NCBI GenBank assembly: GCA_905221605.1
Contig: CAJNDS010002100.1
Location: forward strand, 419,001-483,000
Reading direction: 5' to 3'
Length of the DNA: 64,000 bases
Source: Symbiodinium natans
Taxonomy: Eukaryota; Sar; Dinophyceae; Suessiales; Symbiodiniaceae
The notes beneath the pieces were generated by a model. That model did not search any database. It worked only from the letters and a program-made list of their open reading frames with translations, and had not been told where the DNA came from. Both the position numbers and the translations under genes were made by a program. Below are positions 31,846-43,769 of this stretch, piece after piece (the first letter of the stretch is position 1; every line of letters starts with the position of its first letter).

Positions 31846-34800
31846 ATGACATGGCAGCTGATGATATTTCTGCTCTTGGTGCCTTCGCTATATCGGTTGG
31901 TCCATGCCCAGTCCTGGTCTTCCGACACCTTCGCCAGTGGCCCGTACCGAGCGCAGTTTGCTGCAGCCACCTTCAAGAATGCCACCAGTGAGATGTGGGT
32001 CTTCGGAGGCCGTGGGATCCCATCATCTGGAGGCTCTTTCGACTACATCGACGAGATCTGGGCCTATAACACAAGTGCAGACTCCTGGCTCAATGCCTCG
32101 GCACCTTCGGGACCTTCCGCGCGGCAGTTGAGTTCGGCGGTTTTTGCCGAGCAGAAGGTTTGGGTGTTCGCGGGCTACACCTCCTCCGGGACAGTGGACG
32201 ATTTCTACGCCTACGACACCCAGGCAATGTCCTGGGCACAGCGAACTCCAGCCGGTCCAAGACCCAGCTCCAGGTCCGGCCATGCAGCAGTTTTCGAGCC
32301 TGACAGCGGGAAAATGTGGATTGTGGGAGGGATTTCGCTTGTGATGGATGTGTGGGCTTATGACATCCAGGCCAATACCTGGAGCCAAGCCAGCGATGGA
32401 CCCGGAGTTGGTCGGAGGATGCACGCTGCCGTGCTGGAGCCCGCCGGTGCCAGCCCGAAGGTTTGGGTTTTCGCTGGAGAACTGGACGCAGGCTTGTACT
32501 CGAATGAGCTCCTGTGCCTGGAAATCCAGGGGGACACGTGGACGAACTGGACCCAGGCCATCGGGCCGGAAGCACGCAGGAGCGCGACGGCGGTCTTTTC
32601 AAACAGCCAGCGCACGATGTGGATCCACGGTGGTTATGCCTTTGACCATGTGAATACGGTGGTAAGCAGATTCTCGGATGTGTGGGCTTATGATGTGCAA
32701 GCTGATGTCTGGACTGAAGCAGTGAGCCCTCCCAGCATTCAGCGGTACAATCATGTGGCCGTGATGGACTCCGCTGGTCAGATCTGGACTTATGCAGGCA
32801 CAACCACTTCTGTGGTGGACTCGGTGCATGCATTTGTCACGCAGCCAACGACAACGACGACGACGACGACAACGACAACAACAACGACAACAACAACATC
32901 GACAACAACAACGACAACAACAACGACAACAACAACGACAACAACAACGACAACCACAACAACAACGACAACATCAACGACAACAACAACGACAACAACC
33001 ACCACAGCCAATTTATTGGGGTCGACGACTATGTGGGCGTCGGTGAACGCGACGGCAGCCTTAGCCACAATGGAAGATGTCCAGCAGCTTGCATTGAGCA
33101 CACTTTTCGCAGAGCTCAATGGGACGAATGTCACAAACGAGGATGGTGTAGTTGCTGAGAGGGAGGATGTGGTCTCTTCTGCGAGTGTCCTTTCCAAAGT
33201 TGTCGTGGCAGCAACGGGTGCTGATTTGGTCATCGGCTTCGGCGATGTGACGGTGGAACTGCCGGCAGCCTTTCTTGAGGCCTTTGCTGAGCCTTTGTGG
33301 GCAATCAGTGCTGGCCTCATTACTGAGAACAGCTCCTTCCCTTTCTTCGCAGACGCAATCACCGCAGATAACAGCGACGGCTACAGGCTTGCTGAGCCCT
33401 TGGTAAGCCTGAAGGTTTACCGCAAGGCCTCTCACTCTGAGGCCGTGGAGGTCTTCCAGCTTCCCACGCCGATTCTGCTCACACTCCCATATGAACCCTG
33501 GACACCGCCGGAGAATCAACGCAGCCTCAGCAATGCCCGTTGTGTCTTCTGGGACGAGGAGCTTCAGGGCTGGTCCACCGAGGGCGTCTCCTTAGTCGCG
33601 ATGAACAGCAGTTCCATCACCTGTGCCACGAGCCACCTCTCCTTGTTTGCCGTGATGCTTTTAGCGCTCGTGTGCAGCAATGCCGCCGCCATATTCTCAG
33701 CCGAAGGTCTTCGGAGCCTTTCCGCAGCCGACTGGCCGACTCGACTGCCCGCGATTGCGACTTGGCTCACACTGGTTCTGGGCATCTTCCTCTTGGCTCT
33801 GGCCGCGGTTTTGGACCGGAGGCACCGTCACCTCCGGGAAGAGCTCCTGCACAGTTGGGAGTCCAAGCAAGAAGCGGCACACACCAAGATGACGTCCGTG
33901 GAGCTCCCGAAGGAGAAGCTGACACCGCAAGCTAAGACTGCCAGGAAGTTCCTCTTGCAGCATCTTCACTCAAAGATCCTCCTTGCTGAAATGGGTGTGG
34001 ACCTAGCTTTCCTCAAACAGCTCTATGTTGTCGGAGGCTACACCGCACTACACGAGCGAGCGCACAAGGTCCTTGAAAGCTTCTACAAGAGTAGCCCCTG
34101 GCAGCGCGTAGTGGTCTCCTTCCGTGCCTTCAGCTCTTGGATGGACTTCTCGTATCCTGTGATGCGATCCTCGTCCTTGGAGCGCTGCGCCGCGCAGCAG
34201 GCGAGCCTTTGGAGCAGTTTGGGCTTCGTGGCCGTCTTTTACAGCACCACGGCCATGACCTTCGAGCTGCCCACGGAGTGCGAGGTCTTTGAGCGGGGTG
34301 TGCTGGAGATGGTTCTGCGTGGTGCCGTGGTTTCCGTGCTTGCCACCGCCATCGGCTTCTTGCCACTTCTGGCGGTCTTGACGCTTGAGGAGAAGCTGCT
34401 GGCAACCCGTCTCCATCTTGCAGCTCGCTTGGTCTTTTGGATGTTTGTGTCCTGCTACGTTGCCGTGTCTGTGCTCGTCATCAGCATCTTCATAAGCACC
34501 GTCAGTACTTCTGATGGCGTGGACTTCCTGATCTCGGCAGTCACAGGCATTGTCAGGACCCTGTGTCTTAGCCCATCCCTCATGGTCTGCGTGTTCGTGC
34601 CCCTGGTGAGCTGTACGAGCAAGGACCCCAGCTTACCCTTCGCCCCACCCCACGAGACGACCTACGCGCTGTGCTTGGACAACATTGCCATTCCCTCCGC
34701 GCTGCAAGGGGATGTTCGTTTGAGCTGCCAAGTCCCAGGTCACCGTCGCGCATCAACCACAGTTAAAGTCCTCGAGACAGATGGCGGCCAGTGTGTGGAA

Positions 34801-35187
34801 GGAATCGGCCTTACAGGACTCACTGAGCACCACATGATTGTGATCGGCATCTATGTGAACTCCAAGTTCCGAGGATCTGGCGCGGTTCTTCTCCGGGACT
34901 TGATGGATGGCGCTTCGAACCGAGAGCTTTCCTTGCAGAGGCACGGAAAGGGAGTGGATCTCTCCGTGCATCTGACAGCACAGCCGCCCATGGAGACAAG
35001 CCAAGAGCTGCCATTCCCGACCATGGGAGAGGAAAGCATGCCCAGCAACGAAGTCAACGAAGTCAACGAAGTGGTGGAAGTGGTGGAAGTGGCTATTGGC
35101 GAGGGTGGCCCGGTCGACCCCGTGCTTTGCGCATCCTTCTTGCAGGATGGTATGGAAGATTACGGCATGGCAGAGTCCTCATTGTAA
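31846..35187 (+). CDS. Kelch-Thr linker-GPS-multi-TM receptor
   Basis: An intronless frame of about 1113 residues. ATG 31846 is preferred over earlier frame because it begins a signal peptide (M-T-W-Q-L-M-I-F-L-L-L-V-P-S-L). Six kelch-type blades follow (for example E-M-W-V-F-G-G-R-G, K-V-W-V-F-A-G-Y, S-D-V-W-A-Y-D-V-Q-A-D-V-W), then a Thr linker (32842-33003), a GAIN-like region, a GPS at about 33535-33660 (C-V-F-W-D-E-E-L-Q-G-W-S … C-A-T-S-H-L-S-L-F), and about five membrane helices between 33.7 and 34.6 kb. A C-terminal C2-like end (I-V-I-G-I-Y-V-N-S-K-F-R-G-S-G) and an acidic repeat tail (N-E-V-N-E-V) close it. It has the layout of the intron-rich receptor at 7.4-18.1 kb but lacks the HET/TIR-like module. 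Predicted to sit at the cell surface; the ligand is unknown. Confidence 0.9.
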   Translation: MTWQLMIFLLLVPSLYRLVHAQSWSSDTFASGPYRAQFAAATFKNATSEMWVFGGRGIPSSGGSFDYIDEIWAYNTSADSWLNASAPSGPSARQLSSAVFAEQKVWVFAGYTSSGTVDDFYAYDTQAMSWAQRTPAGPRPSSRSGHAAVFEPDSGKMWIVGGISLVMDVWAYDIQANTWSQASDGPGVGRRMHAAVLEPAGASPKVWVFAGELDAGLYSNELLCLEIQGDTWTNWTQAIGPEARRSATAVFSNSQRTMWIHGGYAFDHVNTVVSRFSDVWAYDVQADVWTEAVSPPSIQRYNHVAVMDSAGQIWTYAGTTTSVVDSVHAFVTQPTTTTTTTTTTTTTTTTTSTTTTTTTTTTTTTTTTTTTTTTTTSTTTTTTTTTTANLLGSTTMWASVNATAALATMEDVQQLALSTLFAELNGTNVTNEDGVVAEREDVVSSASVLSKVVVAATGADLVIGFGDVTVELPAAFLEAFAEPLWAISAGLITENSSFPFFADAITADNSDGYRLAEPLVSLKVYRKASHSEAVEVFQLPTPILLTLPYEPWTPPENQRSLSNARCVFWDEELQGWSTEGVSLVAMNSSSITCATSHLSLFAVMLLALVCSNAAAIFSAEGLRSLSAADWPTRLPAIATWLTLVLGIFLLALAAVLDRRHRHLREELLHSWESKQEAAHTKMTSVELPKEKLTPQAKTARKFLLQHLHSKILLAEMGVDLAFLKQLYVVGGYTALHERAHKVLESFYKSSPWQRVVVSFRAFSSWMDFSYPVMRSSSLERCAAQQASLWSSLGFVAVFYSTTAMTFELPTECEVFERGVLEMVLRGAVVSVLATAIGFLPLLAVLTLEEKLLATRLHLAARLVFWMFVSCYVAVSVLVISIFISTVSTSDGVDFLISAVTGIVRTLCLSPSLMVCVFVPLVSCTSKDPSLPFAPPHETTYALCLDNIAIPSALQGDVRLSCQVPGHRRASTTVKVLETDGGQCVEGIGLTGLTEHHMIVIGIYVNSKFRGSGAVLLRDLMDGASNRELSLQRHGKGVDLSVHLTAQPPMETSQELPFPTMGEESMPSNEVNEVNEVVEVVEVAIGEGGPVDPVLCASFLQDGMEDYGMAESSL
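32842..33003 (+). repeat. Thr-codon tract (ACA/ACG)n
   Basis: In-frame linker of about 50 residues, nearly all Thr with three Ser, coded by alternating ACA and ACG. The synonymous mix rather than a pure microsatellite suggests selection for Thr, probably O-glycosylated in the ectodomain. Confidence 0.95.
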
Positions 35188-35984
35188 CTGTGTAACATAT
35201 TAAGGCGCTCGCACGCGATCCTGCAAAGCAGGCTAATTAAAGTGTCCCGGCCTGGGACGTCTTGCGCGTGGGCCGAAATTCGGTTTACGCCGCGGCAAAG
35301 TTGGGCACTCGGCCTTTGCGAAGCAAAGGCCGAACTCGAGCACGCCAATCTGCCGCCTAAGCTGATAATTTGATATTGAGGTACTCAGTGAGGATGTACG
35401 CTTTGCAAATCTTTGCAAGCAGTGGCAAATGAAGCACAGGCAACTTGATCATTCGCAGGTATGCTGCTTCCAGCATCGGCTTTCTCAGTGCACCATACTC
35501 TCAGGTCAGAGCAAAGTGGACACAGATTTTGAATCACTTTGAATCACACTGCATAGGGGTCGCAGCTGCAGCTTGGGCCTCATGATGGCAGATGCCTTCA
35601 CGATGGCCACTTGCTGCCAAGTGTCGGGTTGCACCTCGGCAGAGAGGACTCGGCGCCTGTGGATCTCGACGATGATGTGCTTTTTGAATGTTTCTGCCCC
35701 TGTTCCGTTCTTGAGAGGACCGGGCGCCTGCGAGGTCCTGTTTGAATGTTTGTACTTCCGTTTGGTTCACTGTTGGGAAGTGTGCGGCAGCCAGCCGGAC
35801 GCGGAAACAGAGTTGCTGCCGCGTGCGAGTCCCCAAGACCCTAAATTGCTTGTTCGTGGCGCAGCCTCGGCTTGTTCTGTCCTATACATCTTTGCCTGCA
35901 AGATGCATCTGCGAGAAACAGGTCATTGCTGAAGTTTCCTGTTGTGGACTCTCACATGGCTGAGGATGGCATGGAGGATGCGAT

Positions 35985-36375
35985 GATTCTGGAGGATGAG
36001 CAGTGCCGGCCCAAGGACATAGCGATGCGTTGGCATTGCTTCCTGTAGCTTGGCATTTTTGCACATGCAGCTATCAAGATTGCACCCTTCAATTGCAAAA
36101 GGATTTAGATCTCAGCTGCCCGAAGCTAAAGCAAATCCTAGCATGAAAAGGAGAAGCCCGTTGCCGTCTTCGTTTGGGCACGCCAGCCCCACATCAGCCA
36201 TTGAGGCTTACAATGTAATGGTATGTTACGGTATGTCTGTTATATGTGCCTTCCATGCATGTCCATCCTGTTGGGCCCAGGACTAAGTAGATCACGCAGC
36301 ATAATTTGTCACATTGTATATACGGAACCAATGTTGGGAGCACCCACAAGCCATACATTCCATTAGCGCATCTCT
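35985..36375 (+). repeat. Downstream copy of the kelch gene's 5' flank
   Basis: 35990-36085 matches 31400-31490, and 36340-36372 (caagccatacattccattagcgcatct) matches 31766-31792 (ggccacacattccatcaacgcatct). The middle portions do not align by eye. It looks like the 5' end of a second, lost copy of the kelch-type gene. Confidence 0.65.
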
Positions 36376-36525
36376 TTGTTTATTTGGGTCGTTCTGCAGA
36401 AGAAGACACCCCCATTGAATTCGACTAGATCGTGGAGTGCTGTCCGGTTCCTCTGCAGCAACTCGAAATAGTTCACGTGGGGAGACCGTCGTTGGTCGTC
36501 GTTTGACAACACCCATCATCCCGAA

Positions 36526-36801
36526 ATGCTGCGAGAGCAGGCGAGCTGTTCGGTTTGGTTTGTCCAAATGTTGCCAGGGTGCATTGCATGTTTGGCGAAA
36601 CGTTGGTCAACTTCTGCCAAATGCGGCCTGTACGAACTTCCAGCAGACACTCATCCAGCCAAAGTCGCTGCTCAGGAGCTCCGGCGAAGAGAAGCCCTTG
36701 AGCTGCTTGTACAGCAGCTAAGCTCTGGAAGACTTCAACTCTTTAACAGTGAAACGTTTGTGAACGGTTCAAAGACAGTGACTATTCAGAGTGGGGATTG
36801 A
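36526..36801 (+). CDS. Weak candidate exon
   Basis: A frame of about 90 codons whose second half (A-A-Q-E-L-R-R-R-E-A-L-E-L-L-V-Q-Q-L) has a coding-like amphipathic composition, ending at the TGA at 36799-36801. No domain is recognised and no splice partner was found. It may be a 3' exon of a gene whose other exons I missed. Confidence 0.25.
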   Translation: MLREQASCSVWFVQMLPGCIACLAKRWSTSAKCGLYELPADTHPAKVAAQELRRREALELLVQQLSSGRLQLFNSETFVNGSKTVTIQSGD

Positions 36802-36809
36802 AAGACTGT

Positions 36810-39800
36810 TTCGGTTCTACACGTAGACCACGTAGGACGTAGGCAAGACACAGCAATGGTCCAAGGAAAATGGCGTCCCAAGATATTCCAAGTTCAGTGT
36901 CTAAGTGTCTCCTGCTCTCACTTTGGGGTCGTTTGATGGCTCCATGGCAGTTTGGGGGATTTAGTGTGCAGAAGATACCAGCAATGAGGTTTGAATGTTC
37001 GGGCTGTTTACATTTGGGGAGCCGTCGAGAGGTAGATGAAGATGCCCAGCTAGGCAGGGGCAGTGTTCCTGGGCTACCGTCTGCTACCGACTGGCAACCC
37101 TTGGCAACCCAAACCGCAGATCGCGGGTGTGAAGGTGCTGTTAGAAGAGGGCTTTGCGCACTTATTGCTGTTGGAACTGGCCCATGTACCAGGCACCCCA
37201 CATCCGAAAGTTGCAAAAACTGAAACAAGGTAGGGTTGAAGGAGGCTTGGGGTCTGGGGGGGGGGGGGGGGGGGCAGGTGGGGCTTAAATCGTCTGGCCG
37301 ATGCACTGTGTGACATGCTGTTGGGGGGGGGATTACCTGCTTTATGCGACCCATACAACTGCAGCCTGAGGCCTCGGCCGATATTTGTTGGAACATCCAA
37401 CCAGAAGCTTCCTCACCCAGAGAAACATATGCTGTGGGGCCCCCTGTGTTTTCCGCAGCTTTCGCAGTTGCACGCTTGTGCACACATTCGCGCACTCACG
37501 TTCACTCGCTCACTTGCTAACTCGCCCGCCCGCACACTCACTTAGCCCATCATTGTTGCATTTTGCTTGCTGCTGCTCTGCAGTGTTGTGATAACGGCAT
37601 GAGCTAAGATCTGTAGCAGCAGTTTTGGCGACGTGCCAGGGTTGACTGCAATTGTCCCACTCAGCTTGTGGCAAGTCTGCGTGAGCTCCCGCTTCACAAA
37701 GTACATTCCGCAGCCTTGGCACAGATTCCCAGCGTAGGCGATGGACAAAGGATTTGAGATGAGGTCTTTAACACGCCAGCACAGACTTGTCTGGCATGTC
37801 TTGACACGCCGCCTCTGGTGGGGTCGCAGTTTCGTGCCTGTATCTGCATAGAGTTGCATCGTCGTGGTGAGATCCCAGGGCGCTCGCAACCATGCGCTAG
37901 GGCCGCTACGGTCTCTTGAGTCTTGCAGCAAGTTGCGCAAGATTCACGTTCTGGATGCAATACGACTTGCCTCGGCTCGGACGCCAGGGTGTGCAATTTC
38001 AGCTTCAGACTGTTGAAAGGAGGCTTGTATCACCCTTTTGTTATCGCCGGGCCAATGTCCGGCCCTTGCGGCCCCGAAGTCGCAGATGCAGGATGATGGT
38101 GGTGCATGGAGATCGAAATGCCTCTTGATATCAAGACCTGGCGCGATCCGCATGGCAGTCGCCGCATGGCGGAAATTCGGGGTTGTTTTGGAGCACCCTT
38201 GGAAGCAGACAACCAAGATAGGAACGACGGTGGGTCTTTGCAGACATTGCAGAAGCCTAGATTCCCGCATGTCGAAACAATGCGCCCCAAAGACATCCGC
38301 CTGCAATCTGTTGGCTGAGCGAGGGTGCCCGCAACATGTTCCTGGGTTGGTTGGGCTCACATCTCATTTCTGGCCGACTCTCGGGTCTTTCAGTGCCGTG
38401 GGTCGGCTGGCAACATCGAAACAAGCCGACTAAACTCTGAATGTGCTAAATGTGCCACTGCCGGAGACGCGAGGTCCCTCAAGGGATAGCTTGAAATCAA
38501 GCCTGTGCATCGGGGGCACTCAGTCCGTTACACCACACCATCGGTGAGGCATGGTGTTACGCTGCAGGTGCGTCCATCCATTTCATACAGACCCACATGG
38601 ATGCGGAGGTATGCGCCGCATGCCAGGTAGCTCCCGTGTGGTCGTGTTTCGGCTAGGGTGAGAGGCAGTATAGGCCAGCGAAATTAAAGAAATTAAACAC
38701 CAAGCGCTGCCTGGCGTGTGCCCTCACCGGGTGGTCGAAGGATGGCCCGAAGCTGGCGAGTCAATCATTCCAAACACCCTTTCATGTGTTTAAACACTCT
38801 TTCATGTGTTTGTCGTAACTCTATCTCTTGGGTTGGCCTCTTCCAGGGCGTTAAGGCAGAACCTGTCGCAATGCTGGGGCAAACACGGCCAGGGATGGCT
38901 ACTCGCACATTCAGCTAGCGCCGCGGTAGCACGGCAGGGGCGAACGTAATGTCAAGGCTCCTTCCAGCTTGCTTAGAATGCTTAGAAGCTCCCAAAGCTC
39001 TCACGAGACACCGATTCGGGATGCGGAAGCTTCTGGCTTCATGGCGACCGGGAGGTTTCTCTTGGATGTGCCCTCCAAGAACTGCACGTCTGAACATTGG
39101 CACGGGCTCCGGCAAAAGACGTTTCGTGACCCGAAGAGTCCCGGCCCATCGGCGTGGGAGAGTCAGACGTCCAAAGGCCCCAACCCAAGCTGAGGCGCCT
39201 CGTCACCTGGGCCACGTGACCAGATGCACAAAAGATTACCGAGGCAGTCCTCGATTGCACCTATAGGAGACTTCGGACAGGCCGACGTTGCTTCCGAGCT
39301 CAGCCCTGTCGTGATTTAGCCAGAAAGCTTTGGGTGTGCAAGGCTTACAGGGCTTAGGGCTTTGGGATGTTTGGGTTCTTCAGGTTTTAAAGTTTAGGTT
39401 CTTTCGGGGATCAAGGGCCTCTGCGCGCTGCACCGCCGAGATGCGAGTCATCGGGGGGTCTCAACTCCAAAGATTGAAGATGCCTTGCCAGCTGGGCTTT
39501 CTTGGGGCATGGCCAGATGCAGGGTTGGGCCGCGTCGCGGGCTTGGAGGATTAGAACTTCGGGCCGTGAGTCAGAGACCTCTCAGGCTTAAAATTAAAAC
39601 CGATCCGGAGGGGCAGTAAACCCTACAAAGCCTGCAAACCCTATAGTCCCCATATCCCACACAACAGTTGCTGCTGCTGGTTCCTGAGCAGATGCCGACT
39701 GTCGTTCGGCCCTTCGCACGAAGCTTCCCTCGTTTAATCGTTCGCAAGCATCGTTCTGGTGTTCCTTTTCTCGCAAGCGTACCGAGACGTACTGGCGCAG

Positions 39801-42800
39801 TCGTTGCACCCTCAAGCACTCGATCTTTTGCTACCTCTCCCTCTCTCCACACCCACACACCGGTTCAGTGGCCTGGAGATGCAAGCTGATGACGAGCTGT
39901 TCCGGGATCTGCTCCTGCAAGCATACGTAGCGTGCCGACCCGAGGATTCAGCTTCGCTAGTGGTTGCGGAGTCAGTTGTTGATCCGAGGATCAGGGCATG
40001 CAGTACTCACTCTCAGAGCAGCTGCGACACGGAGCTCTGTTCCTGGAGTCCAAGCAGCCCCAGATAAGCATCGAGCCACCAGGCAGGGACAGAAGGTGCT
40101 GGAATCCGAGCAGGACAGGATGCCTTTGTCTAAACTGTGCCGCCATGAAGGACACGCAGTCCCCGCTGGTGCTGGGCTTGAGGGTTTCCGAGCTGTTGTC
40201 TCGCCCTTCGCTGCGTGCAATGCACATCTGGCCGTGGCAGATCTGGGCTAGCTTCAACCATTGAAGACCTGAGCAATCCCCTCAGCCCATTCTGGGGTTG
40301 CGTAGCAGTTCAAGGGGCTGCTTGTCGTCGGTCGGGTGTGCCCATTTGCCTGCGGTTGTGATGCGAGCACTGTGTTAAAGGCAAGCAAGCCACTTCTGAA
40401 ACCCTCGCGATGTTTTTTAAAGTCGCTTCCCATCCATACATGGCTAGCGAGATGTCTTCGAGCTGAGTGAGCTGAGCTCCTTTTGTAGTACTTTTAAGCA
40501 CTCGGTGCCTTGCAATGACTGAAGCAAAATAGTCCGTCCCTTCGGAACGTCGGTGGGGTTTTCATGCAAGGCTAATGCCTTCCTTTGACTCTCAGGCGTC
40601 CATTTGCTGCATTCAGCCGCTGTCCGTTCAGAGGGGGATACGTCTTGCGCAGAGGTCCCCTTCAACTTGGAGTGGCAGGCAGAGGGGCAAAGCCTTGTTG
40701 TCGCAGATGGGTGCGGGCCCTTTCTTCTTGATGGTATTTTGTACCCCTCTCAAACCTTGTAGAGCTCCCTCACGAGGGAAAGGGATTTAGTCGCTGCGGT
40801 CCGGTGCCACAATGAGTTAGGCCTGAAGGGCGCAGGATTTCGGGTTTCTGCCTCGGATAGCATAGGGGTGTTGAGCCTTCGCCTTTCCATCTTAAGCTCT
40901 CTTTCCGACCGTCGGCCGGCCCTCACCGTACGGCGTTAAATGGTTTTGGATATTTCCAACACCTTTAGTGCGCTGGGCGTCGACTTGTTCCTGAAGGAGC
41001 GGCACCAGTGATCACTGCACCCGATAATCCCTGCAAGCCCTGTAAAACCCCGAAACTCTACACCGAAACGTGCATGCAGTACTCCGTTGCAGTGCGAACT
41101 CAGTGTTCAAATTTGCGCCGGCGCCTGCACGCGGCATGTAAGTCGACAGCGTGATGCCATCCTGAAGTTCGCAGGATGAGACACCGCTTGCGCTCTGTCA
41201 GGCGTGCGCACGCAACCACGCGTAGAGCCAAGGCTGTCCAAGACAGAGCCAAATCCCAACCATCCTATGCTCCCAAAACGCCAACGTATTCTAGCTAACC
41301 GCAGCCGGAGTAGCCGGAGGCCGCCGAAGCGACCAGCTTGCTGACCTCTGCACACAAGACTCCACTGCACAGTTCTGCGGGTGACCGCCGCCTTTGCATT
41401 CGTAACGCTGCTTATAGTAAAGCACACCCTTGGTTACCTTGGTTTTGTACATATGACCGTTCGCACCTCTTAATTACCATGCAATCGAGACTCGGACCTT
41501 CGGTGCACTCAAGTTCTTTTCTTGTCTTACACACACATACACACACTCTTCATGCCAACCACCCAGCGATCCCACATAGTCTCGCATCCAGCCAATCCTG
41601 CATGCTAGCTCGCCAACATGAAGGTGCAGTTTCGATCACGCAGGCATGCCCCGAGATGTGTGCACTTCTGTGGCTTTGTCGCGTATTGCTGCATTGAGTG
41701 TCCGAGATGTGGATGGTACTTGGAAGCGCCCGGGCATGAACAGCATCCGGTCGAATATACCGTTGGGCACACAGGCACAAGTGATCATCGAGTACCGGAG
41801 AACTTCGGGCCCCGATCCCTGCGACATCCACTTGAGCTTGGTGACGCGTGGATTGGCCGACGCGATCTTGCGTGGGTGCCTAGCAAGCCTCTCCCTAAAG
41901 GCCTCAAGGTATCGTGCCCATCCAAGCAAGCATCGCTCTCTGCCAAAGATCGGGGCCCAAAGCCCACCGAAGGCCCGCTGAGGGAACTCGAAAAGGGCTG
42001 AGGCCGAATTAAGACTCTGCCGGCCGTACCGCCGACAGGTGGTGTGCATGCCGGTTCCTTGGCAGTATCCTTGTGAAAGGATGCCCAAAGCATCCCAAAG
42101 CATCTGCATCTACAGCCAACCCGCTAAACACTCAGTGAGGTTGACCATCCTTAGACTATGAGACGCCCTTCGTAATGGGACATTTTGGACAGAAAAGACT
42201 TCACTCCCAGAGGCGACCAGCCCCGCTCCTGAGATGACTCTCCTACAGTCCTGTGAACATACGTTTTTTCGAAAACAAGTTGTCTCTGGAATTCTTGGTG
42301 GAAAAACCTCAACCTTTTTGCTTAACCTGTCATAGCTCCGTCCTGAACTCCTTAGGTCCCTAACAGCCTCTAGCTTCTGTCTTCGCTCTGTTCGCTTGAG
42401 CTCGCCTTCAAAGAACTGACACCACGGCTCATGGACCCGGCAAGAGATAAACGCCCCGGCTAATGCGCAAAGTGACATCCAAAGTCCGGGTTTCTTATCG
42501 CAGGGGGAGGTAAACAATGTGTGTTTGCGAAATGGACGGGCGCATAAAGGCCGCAAAGTTTGTGCTTCCTCGTGTGTGTGCATCTCTATGCAGCGGTGAC
42601 AGCACCTGCTTCGCACAACGCTTCGAATCTGCAGAGGACCAGACAACGTGCTGCTTGTTGGACCCTTGCTCTTTCCAAGTTGCTTACGAAAAAGGCGGTC
42701 TGTGAACACTACCGATCGTGGAGGAGAGCCAGTAGACAGCAGAAGTGGAGGGGCCCAGGTAAGGAATCCTGAGGCTCTTGGCCGGCGTATCACCAGGCAT

Positions 42801-43600
42801 GCCGCTGAAGCAGTTCAGAACATGGCCTGCAGAGTGTTTTGCACGGAAGCACAGCCGTGCACGCTCCAGCTTGCATGCCTCCGCTCAAGTGCAAGATCCT
42901 CACGGTATACAGTCTTATGGACATGCGAGAAAAGCAGTGTCGCAGGTTTACCGCCCTATCCGAAAGCAGCTAAGGAAAAGCCTCCTAGCGCCACTCTTGT
43001 GAAAGCGACTCGACGGGATCTTGTGCAGTTAGCGCGATGCCCAGCATTCGTTAAATCTCCCCGAGTCGGATGATGCTGGATCCTGGCCCAGGCTCTTCTG
43101 CACTCGGGATCTCTCCCGAGGCAAGGCGCCAGGCTTAGTACTTAAGCGCAGGATCGCCGACTTGCTTAGCCAGGAAGAATTGGACCTCAGACGCTGCATC
43201 TTTGTTTCATGGCCCTCACTTCCACACCTCTGCGAGTTTCAAGGCTAAGTCGGCCCAGGAGCTTTCCGTGCGATGTGAAAGCCAGGGGTGGGGGCTGCAA
43301 CATATCAAGCTGCAGTGTCGTCATGCCAGTGTTCTGCAAGAACTACGATTCGTCGTTTCCCTGACTGAGCAAACAGGGCTCGGCAGCATCTGCCACCCTT
43401 GTTTCTTGAAGGAGGCAGGGGACCCGGGCCCATTCCTGCAGTGTGCTTCCTTCGATCTCTGAGTTTCTGTAAAGTGTTACTAAGCAACAGAAAAATGAAG
43501 AACATAAATCCCGGGGCATTCCCTCAATTTTGAGTCTGTGCCGGACTCTGAGGTTTGAGGATCTCACTTCCCGGCAGGGGAGAAAAGGCAAAGGAGAGTT
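36810..43600. other. Long stretch with no supported gene
   Basis: I see no recognisable domain here on either strand. Notable items are a G-tract of about 20 at 37257-37274, a further G-run at 37322-37331, CCCTAAA/TTTAGGG-like fragments near 39.35-39.65 kb, and short frames with coding-like texture near 39.88-40.26 kb (two adjacent frames), 41.65-41.98 kb and 42.52-42.70 kb (Cys-rich, C-A-S-L-C-S-G-D-S-T-C). These could be exons of intron-rich genes, but none can be defended. Confidence 0.5.
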
Positions 43601-43769
43601 TTTGACGTTGGGTTTCACGGGAGTAGGTTTTGGGGACGCTCAGAAGTGAAGCTTTCAATGTCCGTCGTCCCGCTGCTCTCAGAAGCATGCATCGCACTCA
43701 AAGACCCTTCTCCGAGATCCCTGACGGGTTCAGAAGCCAGCTTAAGAGCTCCAAACCTCCGCAACCGTT

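Noticed and set aside
32790-33362. 190-codon - strand frame with a poly-Val stretch
   Set aside because: Antisense of the Thr linker and GAIN region of the kelch gene; poly-Val is simply the complement of ACA/ACG codons.
36050-36075. Relic spliced leader (gtagcttggcatttttgc)
   Set aside because: Only scattered similarity to the leader; the same block at 31450 reads gtagctctggcattttgtgc, so it belongs to the duplicated flank.
38495-38590. Possible tRNA on the - strand (tggtgtaacggactgag resembles an A box)
   Set aside because: No B box (GGTTCGAxxCC) at the right distance and no 7-base acceptor pairing could be formed.
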